Source: Metarhizobium sp017305935
GTDB taxonomy: Bacteria > Pseudomonadota > Alphaproteobacteria > Rhizobiales > Rhizobiaceae
Length of the DNA: 64,000 nucleotides
Reading direction: 5' to 3'
Assembly (NCBI RefSeq): GCF_029601685.1
Contig: NZ_JARRIR010000016.1
Location: 42,415-106,414 of the forward strand
This document shows positions 26,720 to 34,993 of the stretch, piece after piece. How positions within the stretch are numbered: position 1 is the stretch's first letter; each line of letters opens with the position of its first letter. The position numbers and the translations under genes are program-made. The notes under the pieces were generated by a model. That model ran no database searches. It was not told the origin of the DNA and saw nothing but the letters and a program-made list of their open reading frames with translations.

Positions 26720-27835
26720 TTATTTCGCGATCGGTGCGTAGGCGCCGTTGCTCCAGCGATTGATGTCGTAGCTGGCGTTCTTCAGGTCGCCCTTTTCGTC
26801 GAAAGTGACGGTGCCGACGACGGTGTCGATCGGCTGGCCGTCCTTCAAGGCAGCCGCGACCTTGGTCGGATCGTCGGAGCCGGCGCGTTCGATCCCTTGC
26901 GCGAAGGCCTGGATGACGGCGTAGGAGAACAGCGTGAAGCCTTCCGGCTTGAAGCCGCCGGCCTTGATCTTCTCGGCGGCGTCCTTCGCCTCGGGCTTGG
27001 CCTGCGGATCGGACGGGAAGACGAACAGCGTGCCTTCGCCGGCCGGGCCGGAAACCTGCCAGAATTCCGGCGAGGCGATGGAATCGGGCATGATGAGTTG
27101 GAACTTGTAGCCCTGCTCGGCCGCCTGGCGCAGGATCAGGCCGGCTTCCGGGTGGTAACCGCCGAAATAGACGACGTCGATCTTGGCATCCTTCAGCTTG
27201 GTTACCAGCGCATTGTAGTCCTTCTCGCCGGGGTTGATGCTTTCGGCGAGCGTTTCCTTGAGGCCGCTGGCGTTCATGGTGGCGCGCACCGCATCGGCGA
27301 CGCCCTGGCCATAGGCGGTCTTGTCATGCAGCACGGCGACCTTCTTGCCGGCATATTCCTTGGCAATCCACGGGCCGATGAAGGCGCCCTGCGCGTCGTC
27401 GCGGGTGTAAAGGCGCATGATGTTGGTCCAGCCCTTGGCGGCGGCGTCATCCGTCATGACCGGGTTGGAGGAGGCCGGGCTCATCATCAGCGTGCCGTTT
27501 TCGGCATAGACGGCGGAGGCCGGGATGCTCGAGCCCGAGCAGGCATGGCCGTCGACGAAATTGATGCCGCTGGCGGCAATGCGGTTGGCGACCGAAACGG
27601 CCTGCTTCGGATCGCACTGGTCGTCTTCGAACTGCAGCTTGATCTTGCGGCCCATCACGCCGCCCTTGGCGTTGATGGCATCGGCCGCCGCCTGCGCGCC
27701 CTGCCGGAACTGGTCGCCGATGGTGGCGAGCGGGCCGGTCAGCGGGCCGGCCACCGCGAAGGTCAGATCCTCGGCGCGCGCCGCCGTGCCCATGAGCAGG
27801 CCGATGGCCGTGCCGATAATCAGAATGCGCTTCAT
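26720..27835 (-). CDS. Branched-chain-amino-acid-type ABC binding protein (LivJ-like)
   Basis: A 371-residue periplasmic type I binding protein. The signal peptide (MKRILIIGTAIGLLMGTAARA, shown here without its cleavage tail) precedes EDLTFAVAGPLTG. The family motif GRKIKLQFEDDQCDP is present. ATG 27835 is preferred over an in-frame start at 28009, which lacks a signal-like N-terminus. No liv permease or ATPase genes are adjacent; it stands between a terminator and soxG, so it is an orphan binding protein or works with a transporter elsewhere. Confidence 0.9.
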   Translation of the reverse strand: MKRILIIGTAIGLLMGTAARAEDLTFAVAGPLTGPLATIGDQFRQGAQAAADAINAKGGVMGRKIKLQFEDDQCDPKQAVSVANRIAASGINFVDGHACSGSSIPASAVYAENGTLMMSPASSNPVMTDDAAAKGWTNIMRLYTRDDAQGAFIGPWIAKEYAGKKVAVLHDKTAYGQGVADAVRATMNASGLKETLAESINPGEKDYNALVTKLKDAKIDVVYFGGYHPEAGLILRQAAEQGYKFQLIMPDSIASPEFWQVSGPAGEGTLFVFPSDPQAKPEAKDAAEKIKAGGFKPEGFTLFSYAVIQAFAQGIERAGSDDPTKVAAALKDGQPIDTVVGTVTFDEKGDLKNASYDINRWSNGAYAPIAK

Positions 27836-27896
27836 TGTCTCACTCCCGTTTTCGTTTTCGCCCGCACCAGCGCGGGTCGCTCCATCCAAAACCGAT

Positions 27897-28442
27897 TCAT
27901 GTTTTAAACACCTGCTTATCCGAAAGCAGCGGCTGGCATTCAAGCCATTCCCAGAGAGAGGCGGCAAGCCCCCGCTCGACATGCACACGCAATGCCTGCG
28001 GCCCTTCATGAAAATACACGGCGCATGTCACGCCGCCAAACGGTATGGCGGCAGAGGGACCGGCCCGGTCCGGATCGACCGTCACCGCCCGCCCCAGGAG
28101 ATTGCGCAAGCCTTCACCCCGCATCTCCAGAACGCGCTGCCCCGCGCCGACAGTGGTAACAGCATAGCCTTCCTCATGCCACCCGTCCGCACATTCGCCC
28201 GGCGCAAGGCCGATGGCAAGCATCCGGTCGCGCGCAAGCCGCACCGCATAACGTTCGCCGGAGGCCACCGCCAACCCGCCGACATCCCCGCCGAGATCGT
28301 ATCGCGCCAGGAAGCGACCGAGGTCGCCGCTGACGAGCCGTTGTGTCAGGCCGGTGATCGCGCGGATGGTGATATCGGGGCCGGTCAGACGGGCTTCCGC
28401 CCAATCCGGTTCCGGCCGCCATGTGCGGGAGAGGTCAAGCAT
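27897..28442 (-). CDS. soxG: Sarcosine oxidase gamma subunit
   Basis: The 181-residue subunit belongs to the heterotetrameric sarcosine oxidase that converts sarcosine to glycine, passing the methyl group to tetrahydrofolate. ATG 28442 overlaps the soxA stop by 8 bp and has GGGAG upstream; ATG 28463 lacks a ribosome site. It is the last gene of soxBDAG. Confidence 0.88.
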   Translation of the reverse strand: MLDLSRTWRPEPDWAEARLTGPDITIRAITGLTQRLVSGDLGRFLARYDLGGDVGGLAVASGERYAVRLARDRMLAIGLAPGECADGWHEEGYAVTTVGAGQRVLEMRGEGLRNLLGRAVTVDPDRAGPSAAIPFGGVTCAVYFHEGPQALRVHVERGLAASLWEWLECQPLLSDKQVFKT

Positions 28443-31242
28443 GGAGGCGGCTCCCTTCCTCATCGAAGGCGCAGGCGGAGACGATGCGGGCGCGCCGGAT
28501 CTGGCGCAAGTGCTGCAACTCGATCACCTCGCCCATGCGCGACAGGCCGCGCTCGATCAACCCGAGCGCGATCGGCTTCTGCAGCGCCGGGCTGAAATAG
28601 CTCGACGTGACGTAGCCGGTGCTGCGCAGGCCGGCCGATGACGGCTCGATGCCGTGCGCGCCGGTCGGCAGCAGGCCTTTGTCGTCGATTGCCTCCAGCC
28701 CGACGAACTGCCGGCGATCTGCGCGGGCGGCATCCTCTGCCAGCAGCGAGCGACGGCCGATGAACTCGACCTTCTTGCGCTCCAGCGGCGCGGTGAGGCC
28801 GAAATCCATCGGCCGGCTCGTCCCATCCGTATCCTTGCCGATGACGATATAGCCCTTTTCGGCGCGCAGGATCATCAGTGCCTCAAGCCCGAGCAAACGC
28901 GCGCCAAAAGCCTCGCCCGCCTGCCGCAACCGCGCCCAGAGCGCTGCCGCACGATCGGCCGGCACGGAGATCTCGTAGGAGCGCTCGCCGGTAAAGCTGA
29001 TGCGGGCGATGCGCAGCGCGACCCCTTCGAAGACGCCTGAAACGACGGCCATATGCGGCAGGGCCATATCGTCGAGCGCGATGCCGAGGTCGAGCACTTC
29101 CATCAGCGCCAGCGCCTTCGGGCCAGTGACCGTCAATGTCGCCATCTCGGCGGTGGCGTTGTGGATGAAGATCCGCCGCTTGTCGAAACGATCCTGCCGC
29201 CATTCCTCCAGCAGACCATGCACGCCCGCGACATGCGAAGAAGAGCAGGAAACGACGAAACGGTTTTCATCGAGCCGCACCAGAACGCCGTCGTCATAGA
29301 CATTGCCGCCCTCGGTCAGGATGAAACCGTAGCGGCAGCGGCCGGGCGCCAGCGTCGACATGGTGTTGTAATAGATGAAATCGAGGAAGTTCGCGGCATC
29401 CGGCCCGATCACCTCGATCTTGCCGAGCGGCGAGCCATCGAACAACGCGACGCCGTTGCGCGCTGCATGCGCTTCCGCCTGGATGCGTTCGTCGGCCGGG
29501 CCGTCCCCGTAATAGGCCGGGCGCAGCCAGCCGCCGTAGTCGCGAAACACCGCAGCGTCGGCCCGATGCTGCTGTTCCAGCGGCAGGCGGCGCAACGGCT
29601 TCATGCGCGTGCCGGAGCGCGCACCGGCGAAGGAGGCGAGCGGTACCGGCGTGAAGGGCGGACGATAGGTGGTGGTGCCGACCTCGGGAATGCGCCGGCC
29701 GGTAAGTTCCGCCATCAGCGCCAGACCGTTGACATTCGAGGTCTTTCCCTGGTCCGTTGCCATGCCGAGCGTCGTGTAGCGCTTCAGATGCTCGACGGAG
29801 ACGAAATTTTCGCGCACGGCGAGTTCGACATCCTTGGCGGTGACGTCGTTCTGGAGATCGATCCAGACTCGTTCCTTGGAGTTTGGCTTCGGCCAAGCGG
29901 CGACGATGCCGAATTCCCGGCCTTCCGTCGCGCCAATCTCCGCCGGAAGCTTGAAATCGCCTGCGGCGGCCCCGACCACGTCGACACCGTCAACCGGCCG
30001 GCCGGGAACGAAGGCCAGGATATCGTCGCGCCAATCCAGCTTGCCCTGTGCCTGGCAATAGAGATGCACGCTTGGCGTGAAGCCGCCGGAGGCGAGCACG
30101 GCATCGGCTTCCAGCAAGCTGCCATCGGACAGTCTGACGGCATTGACCGCACCACGGCCCATGGCGGAAACGACGGTGCGTCCCGTCAACACGCGAAGGC
30201 CGGCCGGGGCGGGAGCATCGGCGCGGTAATCGACGACGATGACATCCGCCCCGGCCGCCGACAACGCTTCCGCCGTCTCATAGGCCAGGCCGTTATTCGT
30301 GGCGATCATCACCTTGCGCCCGGCGACGATGCCGTAGCGGCGCAAATAGACGAGCGCGGCCTCCGCCGACATGATGCCCGGCAGGTCGTTGTTGCCGAAG
30401 GGCAAGGGGCGTTCGATGGCGCCTGTCGCCAGCACGATCGATGTCGTGCGGACGCGCCACAAGCGGTCCGGCGCACCGTCCAGGCCCTTCTGGTTGAGGC
30501 CGACCAGATGGTGGTCGTAGATGCCGAAGGCCGTCGTGCCGGTCAGCACCAGAGCGCCGGCCTCGGCCAGTTCCGCCGCCACATTCGCAGCCCAATCGGC
30601 GCCGGCTTTTCCCTCGATGGCGCCCTCGCGAAACAACAGGCTGCCGCCGACCTGCCGGCCGTCGTCGCAGAGAAGCACGCGTTTTCCGGCGCGCTGCGCC
30701 GTGCGGGCGGCGAGCAGGCCCGCCGGCCCGGCGCCGACCACCAGCACGTCGCAGTGGTGATTTATCTGGTCGGCGAAGGCGGGGTCTTGCACCTTTTCGT
30801 CAAGCACGCCGAGACCCGCCATCTGGCGGATGCGCGGCTCGAACAGATGCCAATCCGGAACCATGAAGGTTTTGTAGTAGAAGGCGGCCGGGATGAAGCG
30901 CGCGAAGGCATCGAGGAAGGCATGGCGATCCTTCTCGGCGCTCGGATCGGCATTGACGCTGCGCACGGTCATGCCATCGACGGCAAGCGCCTGCGTGGCG
31001 CGGGTGTTCGGCATGTCGCCGGCGATATCGACCAGCGCATTCGGCTCCTCGACGCCGGCGCCCCAGAGGCCACGCGGGCGATGATATTTGAAGCTGCGGC
31101 CGAGCACGGAAACACCGCCGGCCAACAGCGCCGAGGCGACCGTATCGCCGGCAAAGCCTTCGATCACGCGCCCGTCGAAGGTGAAGCGCAGCGACCGCGC
31201 GCGGTCGATGGCGGAGCCGCCCTCAGTACGCCATGCCGTCAT
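28435..31242 (-). CDS. soxA: Sarcosine oxidase alpha subunit
   Basis: The 935-residue large subunit has an N-terminal 2Fe-2S-ferredoxin-like domain (RFTFDGRVIEGFAGDTVASA), an NAD-binding Rossmann domain (VVGAGPAGLLAARTAQRAGK, about 170-190) and a C-terminal aminomethyltransferase-like folate domain from about residue 560. ATG 31242 follows GGGAGA and overlaps soxD by 20 bp. A long open frame on the opposite strand (29053-31407) is an antisense shadow. Confidence 0.95.
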   Translation of the reverse strand: MTAWRTEGGSAIDRARSLRFTFDGRVIEGFAGDTVASALLAGGVSVLGRSFKYHRPRGLWGAGVEEPNALVDIAGDMPNTRATQALAVDGMTVRSVNADPSAEKDRHAFLDAFARFIPAAFYYKTFMVPDWHLFEPRIRQMAGLGVLDEKVQDPAFADQINHHCDVLVVGAGPAGLLAARTAQRAGKRVLLCDDGRQVGGSLLFREGAIEGKAGADWAANVAAELAEAGALVLTGTTAFGIYDHHLVGLNQKGLDGAPDRLWRVRTTSIVLATGAIERPLPFGNNDLPGIMSAEAALVYLRRYGIVAGRKVMIATNNGLAYETAEALSAAGADVIVVDYRADAPAPAGLRVLTGRTVVSAMGRGAVNAVRLSDGSLLEADAVLASGGFTPSVHLYCQAQGKLDWRDDILAFVPGRPVDGVDVVGAAAGDFKLPAEIGATEGREFGIVAAWPKPNSKERVWIDLQNDVTAKDVELAVRENFVSVEHLKRYTTLGMATDQGKTSNVNGLALMAELTGRRIPEVGTTTYRPPFTPVPLASFAGARSGTRMKPLRRLPLEQQHRADAAVFRDYGGWLRPAYYGDGPADERIQAEAHAARNGVALFDGSPLGKIEVIGPDAANFLDFIYYNTMSTLAPGRCRYGFILTEGGNVYDDGVLVRLDENRFVVSCSSSHVAGVHGLLEEWRQDRFDKRRIFIHNATAEMATLTVTGPKALALMEVLDLGIALDDMALPHMAVVSGVFEGVALRIARISFTGERSYEISVPADRAAALWARLRQAGEAFGARLLGLEALMILRAEKGYIVIGKDTDGTSRPMDFGLTAPLERKKVEFIGRRSLLAEDAARADRRQFVGLEAIDDKGLLPTGAHGIEPSSAGLRSTGYVTSSYFSPALQKPIALGLIERGLSRMGEVIELQHLRQIRRARIVSACAFDEEGSRLHA

Positions 31243-31507
31243 TGCCGTCTCCCTCTCCGAGCGCGAAAGACTGCGCCACACGGTGATGCACGGTATCCCG
31301 CTCCATACGGAAAATTTCGCCGCAGGTCATGTGCATCCAGATTTCGTTCGCCGCCCCGCGCGGATTGTTGCGCTCGTAGAGATAGGCGGTCCATTCGCCG
31401 TCGGTGACGGTGCGAAACCCTTCCGGGCGATGGTTGCCGGCATCGCCGCCGAAATGAAATTCGCTCTCGCTGCGCGGGCCGCAGAAGGGGCATGGAAAAA
31501 GCTGCAT
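31223..31507 (-). CDS. soxD: Sarcosine oxidase delta subunit
   Basis: A 94-residue zinc-type small subunit. The N-terminal CPFCGPR and the later MTCGEIFR and H residues are the usual metal ligands. It lies between soxB and soxA in the standard order. Confidence 0.94.
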   Translation of the reverse strand: MQLFPCPFCGPRSESEFHFGGDAGNHRPEGFRTVTDGEWTAYLYERNNPRGAANEIWMHMTCGEIFRMERDTVHHRVAQSFALGEGDGNDGMAY

Positions 31508-31516
31508 GAAAACCTC

Positions 31517-32770
31517 CTAATGCGCGATGCCGGAGCCGGCAGCCTCATCGATCAATCGCCCGCGCGAAAAACGGTCGAGATCGAAGGGGCGGCTGACATC
31601 GTGATGCTTGCCGGTCGCCAGCAGATGGGCGAGCAGCGTGCCGCCGGCCGGAATGGCCTTGAAACCGCCCGTGCCCCAGCCGCAATTCAGGAACAGGCCC
31701 GGCAGCGGGCTTTCCCCGAGGATCGGCGAGGAATCCGGCGTCACGTCGACGATGCCCGCCCATTGCCGCATCAGCCGGAGCTGGCGGAAGGACGGGAACA
31801 TTTCGAGAAGGCCCGAGACCACCTCCTCCAGCACCGGCAGGTTGCCGCGCTGGCCATAGGAGGGCACCCGGTCGAGCGCCCCGCCGACGACCATCTCGCC
31901 CTTGTCCGACTGGCTGGCATAGGTGCCGGTTCCCGGAGACAGCACGACGGTATCGAGCACCGGCTTGATCGGCTCGGACACGCAGGCCTGCAGCGCATAG
32001 GAGGTGATCGGCAGGCGGAAACCGGCCTTGGCCGCCAGATGCGAGGAATGGCCGGCGACGACCATCCCGGTGCGCTCGGCGCGGATTTCGCCGCGGCTGG
32101 TCCTGACGCCACGGCACCTGCCGCCTTCGATCAAAAAATCCTCGACCTCGCAGGACTGGATGATATCGACGCCCAGCCGGTCGGCGGCGCGCGCATAACC
32201 CCAGGCCACCGCATCGTGGCGCGCCGTGCCGGCCCGCCCCTGCCAGACGCCGCCGAACACCGGATAGCGCGCCTGCGGCGAGACATTGAGAAGCGGCAGA
32301 ACGCGGCGCACGTCGTCGATGCCGAAGAGTTCGGCATCCGTGCCGTTGATCTGCATGGCGTTGACGGTGCGCGCCGCCATCTCCATCTCCGCCTCGCTAT
32401 GAGCGAGCGTGATGATGCCGCGCTGGGACAGCATGATGTTGTAGTTGAGATCGCGGCCGAGCCCCTCGTAGAGCTTCAGGGCCATCTCGTAGAGCGCCGT
32501 ACTCTCGGGGAAGAAATAGTTGGAGCGCACGACGGTGGTGTTGCGCCCGGTATTGCCGCCGCCGAGCCAGCCCTTCTCGATGATCGCGATATTGCGGATA
32601 TTGTGCGTCTTGGCGAGGTAATAGGCCGTCGCCAGCCCATGGCCGCCGCCGCCGATGATCAGGATGTCGTAGCGCGGTTTCGGTTGCGGCGAGCGCCAGG
32701 CCTGCTGCCAGCCCCTCTGGCCCCTGAGGCCTTCCTTGAAGAGCGAGAATGCCGAATAGTGCCGGGTCAT
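31517..32770 (-). CDS. soxB: Sarcosine oxidase beta subunit
   Basis: A 417-residue FAD-dependent (DAO family) subunit that holds the dehydrogenation site and covalent FMN. The dinucleotide motif YDILIIGGGGHGLATAYYLA lies at about residues 33-52. ATG 32770 gives the exact usual length. It is the first gene of the operon; its leader contains the TetR-type palindrome at 32891-32908. Confidence 0.95.
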   Translation of the reverse strand: MTRHYSAFSLFKEGLRGQRGWQQAWRSPQPKPRYDILIIGGGGHGLATAYYLAKTHNIRNIAIIEKGWLGGGNTGRNTTVVRSNYFFPESTALYEMALKLYEGLGRDLNYNIMLSQRGIITLAHSEAEMEMAARTVNAMQINGTDAELFGIDDVRRVLPLLNVSPQARYPVFGGVWQGRAGTARHDAVAWGYARAADRLGVDIIQSCEVEDFLIEGGRCRGVRTSRGEIRAERTGMVVAGHSSHLAAKAGFRLPITSYALQACVSEPIKPVLDTVVLSPGTGTYASQSDKGEMVVGGALDRVPSYGQRGNLPVLEEVVSGLLEMFPSFRQLRLMRQWAGIVDVTPDSSPILGESPLPGLFLNCGWGTGGFKAIPAGGTLLAHLLATGKHHDVSRPFDLDRFSRGRLIDEAAGSGIAH

Positions 32771-32890
32771 CGCGCGCCTGCGCGGCGGCAAGATGGCAAG
32801 GCCGAGTGTCGCGTCATGCGCTGCCCCATGGATGAAAAAACCGTTCCCTCCGGGCCTCCGACGCCCGGTCCGGCATCATGCGTATTCCCT

Positions 32891-32908
32891 CTGGACACAA
32901 ATGTCCAG
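32891..32908. promoter_or_regulatory. TetR-type operator palindrome upstream of soxB
   Basis: CTGGACA (32891-32897) and TGTCCAG (32902-32908) are perfect arms with a 4-bp spacer. The site is 121 bp before soxB and 91 bp past the end of the co-oriented TetR gene, so it probably represses sox transcription (inference). Confidence 0.6.
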
Positions 32909-32999
32909 AACATTGCGGAAAGTGATGCGAAACTGCAGCTTATCCACCGCATCTCGCCTTGCTATCCGGATATTTCGGCGTGTACAGAGATGCCCGTTT

Positions 33000-33650
33000 T
33001 CAGCCGTCCGGCTGGACTCGACGCGCGAGTTCCTCGAAAGCCGCGACCTCGTCATCCGAGCCCTCGCGGCCAGTAAAGCTGAGGAGATAGGGCTGCAGCA
33101 GGCGCAGCCGCATGTCGCGGTCGTCGCGCATGCCGAGCGTGTAATGGCCGATCTGCGTGAAATAGAGGACGCGCGCGCGGATGAAGGCTTCCTGCTCCGG
33201 ATAGCCGTAACGCAGGAACATGCGGGTCACGGCATCGACGCGCTGGTCGTCCGCCTGGTCGACCACCTCGCGCACCGCCGCATCCACCTGCCCCCAGGAA
33301 CGCACTGCCGCATCGAGCCGCGGATTGAAAAGCCCCGGATCCACCCAGCATTCGAAGATATGGCACACCGCTTTCGTCACCGTCGGCGCGGGGCGCAGCG
33401 CCCGCTCGATGATCGGGCTGGTGTTCTTGCGCAGCCAGTATTCGAGCAGTTCCCGATGCAATTCCTGCAAATCGGCGAAAAACCAGTAGAAACTGGACCG
33501 CGACACGGCCAGCGTCCTGGCCATCACCTGGATCTTCACATTGGCGATGCCCTCTTCCATGAGCGCCGCAATGCCCGCCTCGACCCACGCCTCCCGCGTC
33601 ATGCGCCCGGCCGCCGCCCTCTTCGCCCTGGAAGCGTCCGGAACACTCAC
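33000..33650 (-). CDS. TetR-family transcriptional regulator
   Basis: A 216-residue repressor. The N-terminal helix-turn-helix spans MTREAWVEAGIAALMEEG to the recognition helix (LAVSRSSFYWFFADLQEL). The all-helical C-terminal ligand domain has normal length. It is immediately upstream of and co-oriented with soxBDAG, and the intervening gap carries a TetR-like palindrome. The ligand is probably a methylated amine or sarcosine-pathway metabolite, by context only. Confidence 0.9.
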   Translation of the reverse strand: MSVPDASRAKRAAAGRMTREAWVEAGIAALMEEGIANVKIQVMARTLAVSRSSFYWFFADLQELHRELLEYWLRKNTSPIIERALRPAPTVTKAVCHIFECWVDPGLFNPRLDAAVRSWGQVDAAVREVVDQADDQRVDAVTRMFLRYGYPEQEAFIRARVLYFTQIGHYTLGMRDDRDMRLRLLQPYLLSFTGREGSDDEVAAFEELARRVQPDG

Positions 33651-33685
33651 GATCTCTCCTCCCGGCGGTTTTCATTGCGCAGGGG

Positions 33686-33850
33686 CTAGGAGATATCAAG
33701 TTTACGGCAAGAATCCACCCTGCGCGCCTCGCAAAGATCGCCGTTCGGCGGGATCCGGATTGCCAACATTTGTGGATCGGCGGTCTCGCCGGTCAGCAGG
33801 AACAGGCCATGGCGCCCGATGGCCGGCCGCCATGACCTGAGGATGGCGCG
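33686..33850 (-). pseudogene. Possible coding remnant after nirV
   Basis: On the minus strand a frame with rhizobial-looking codon use reads through about 55 codons (for example IGRHGLFLLTGETADPQM, later NGDLCEARRVD) and ends at a TAG at 33686-33688. It has no start codon and is closed upstream by a TAG just inside nirV. It may be the tail of a decayed gene or a chance open frame in GC-rich DNA. No family was recognised. Confidence 0.25.
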
Positions 33851-33857
33851 AAAGTTA

Positions 33858-34772
33858 TCAGATCTCTATCCCCCGCGCCCGGAGCTTTTGAAGCAGCGGC
33901 GCATACCAGTGCGTGTCACGGATCAGGCGGAAGCCGACATTATCAGGGGGTACACCGACCGCGCAGCCGCCGCCTTTGGGGTTGCGGATGAAAGCGCTCA
34001 TGGCCGCCCGGTGCTTGCCGCTTGCGATGTGGACGCCGCAGGAGGAATCGGCGCTCGCCACCTTCCCGGCCGTGTCCAGATTGACGCGCCGGTTGCAACT
34101 CGTGGTCCATTCCCAGACATTGCCAGCAAAATCGGCGAGCCCGTATTCGTTTTCGCCGAAGTGCCCAAGCGGTTGCGGCATGGGATCGCGCGACGCCTTG
34201 CGCGCGGCTTCGCGGCGATAATCGGCAAGCCAACGGTCGGCCGGGTTGGTGCTCGCGGCATCGACGCCGAGCGCGTCGTCGGGAAAACGCTCGCCGGCGG
34301 CGAAGGCCAGATCCTGATCGCTCGGTAACGTCCAGACCATGCCGGTGCGATCGCTCAGCCAGCGGGCATAGACGGCTGCATCGTCATAGCTGACCCCTGT
34401 TGCCGGCATATCCGCCGTTTGCGCGGAAAGAAAGCCGGGTTCGGCCGGGGCGCACACCTGATCGGCCACGCAGCGTTCATAATCGGCTGAGGTCACCTGG
34501 TATTTCATGATCGTCAGCGCATGTTTGACGGCAATCGTCGTCATCGGCCCGTCGACCGCGAAGCCATTGCGGTAATATTCGCCATTCTCGCGATAGCTGA
34601 AACTGCGCGGCGCGATGTCCACGGTCGTCGGTGCGGCCAGCACCGGACCAGCGGGGGCGAGGTCGACAAGGCCGGTTTTCACCGCGACGCCGCCGACAAG
34701 CGCGGTCAGCAGCAGGATTGGGAAAGCAAGCGAAGTCCAGGAATTCTCGAGGGTTGACGTCAGCGCAGCCAT
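33858..34772 (-). CDS. nirV: NirV, formylglycine-generating-enzyme-like protein
   Basis: A 304-residue SUMF1/FGE-sulfatase-domain protein with an N-terminal membrane anchor (WTSLAFPILLLTALVGGVAV). The typical GLADFAGNVWEWT stretch is near residue 205 and the C-terminal GFRLIRD near 285. NirV is known downstream of nirK in rhizobia and related denitrifiers, but its function is unresolved. ATG 34772 has GGAGG 5 nt upstream; an in-frame GTG at 34784 is weaker. Confidence 0.9.
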   Translation of the reverse strand: MAALTSTLENSWTSLAFPILLLTALVGGVAVKTGLVDLAPAGPVLAAPTTVDIAPRSFSYRENGEYYRNGFAVDGPMTTIAVKHALTIMKYQVTSADYERCVADQVCAPAEPGFLSAQTADMPATGVSYDDAAVYARWLSDRTGMVWTLPSDQDLAFAAGERFPDDALGVDAASTNPADRWLADYRREAARKASRDPMPQPLGHFGENEYGLADFAGNVWEWTTSCNRRVNLDTAGKVASADSSCGVHIASGKHRAAMSAFIRNPKGGGCAVGVPPDNVGFRLIRDTHWYAPLLQKLRARGIEI

Positions 34773-34806
34773 GGCGGCCTCCACGCGTTACATCGAAATG
34801 CTTGGC

Positions 34807-34849
34807 GCATAATCCGGACGGAGTGAAACGAGGATCGACAAGATTATGC
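34807..34849. promoter_or_regulatory. Inverted repeat upstream of nirV
   Basis: GCATAATC (34807-34814) and GATTATGC (34842-34849) are perfect 8-bp arms 27 bp apart, just before the nirV start. Together with the hairpins after nirK this suggests that nirV is separately initiated or its mRNA processed. Confidence 0.35.
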
Positions 34850-34921
34850 TTCAAACAAAAGAGCTTAGAGTGTCGATCTGAACCAGTCAGACCGAACGGC
34901 GCTCTCAAGCGACGATTGACC

Positions 34922-34981
34922 GGGCCGCCAGGAGCGGCCCCAGGTCGGAGCGGACATGCCCGCACGAGGGTCGGGCATGTC
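34922..34981 (-). terminator. Hairpins directly after nirK
   Basis: GACATGCCCG (34953-34962) pairs with CGGGCATGTC (34972-34981), and GGGCCGC (34922-34928) with GCGGCCC (34934-34940). They begin 13 bp past the nirK stop. There is no clear U-run, so termination may be partial, with read-through into nirV. Confidence 0.55.
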
Positions 34982-34993
34982 GAACTGCCAGCG

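Noticed and set aside
29053..31407. 784-codon plus-strand open frame
   Set aside because: It runs antisense to soxA, is rich in Arg, His, Gly and Asp as expected from a complementary frame of GC-rich DNA, and shows no domain.
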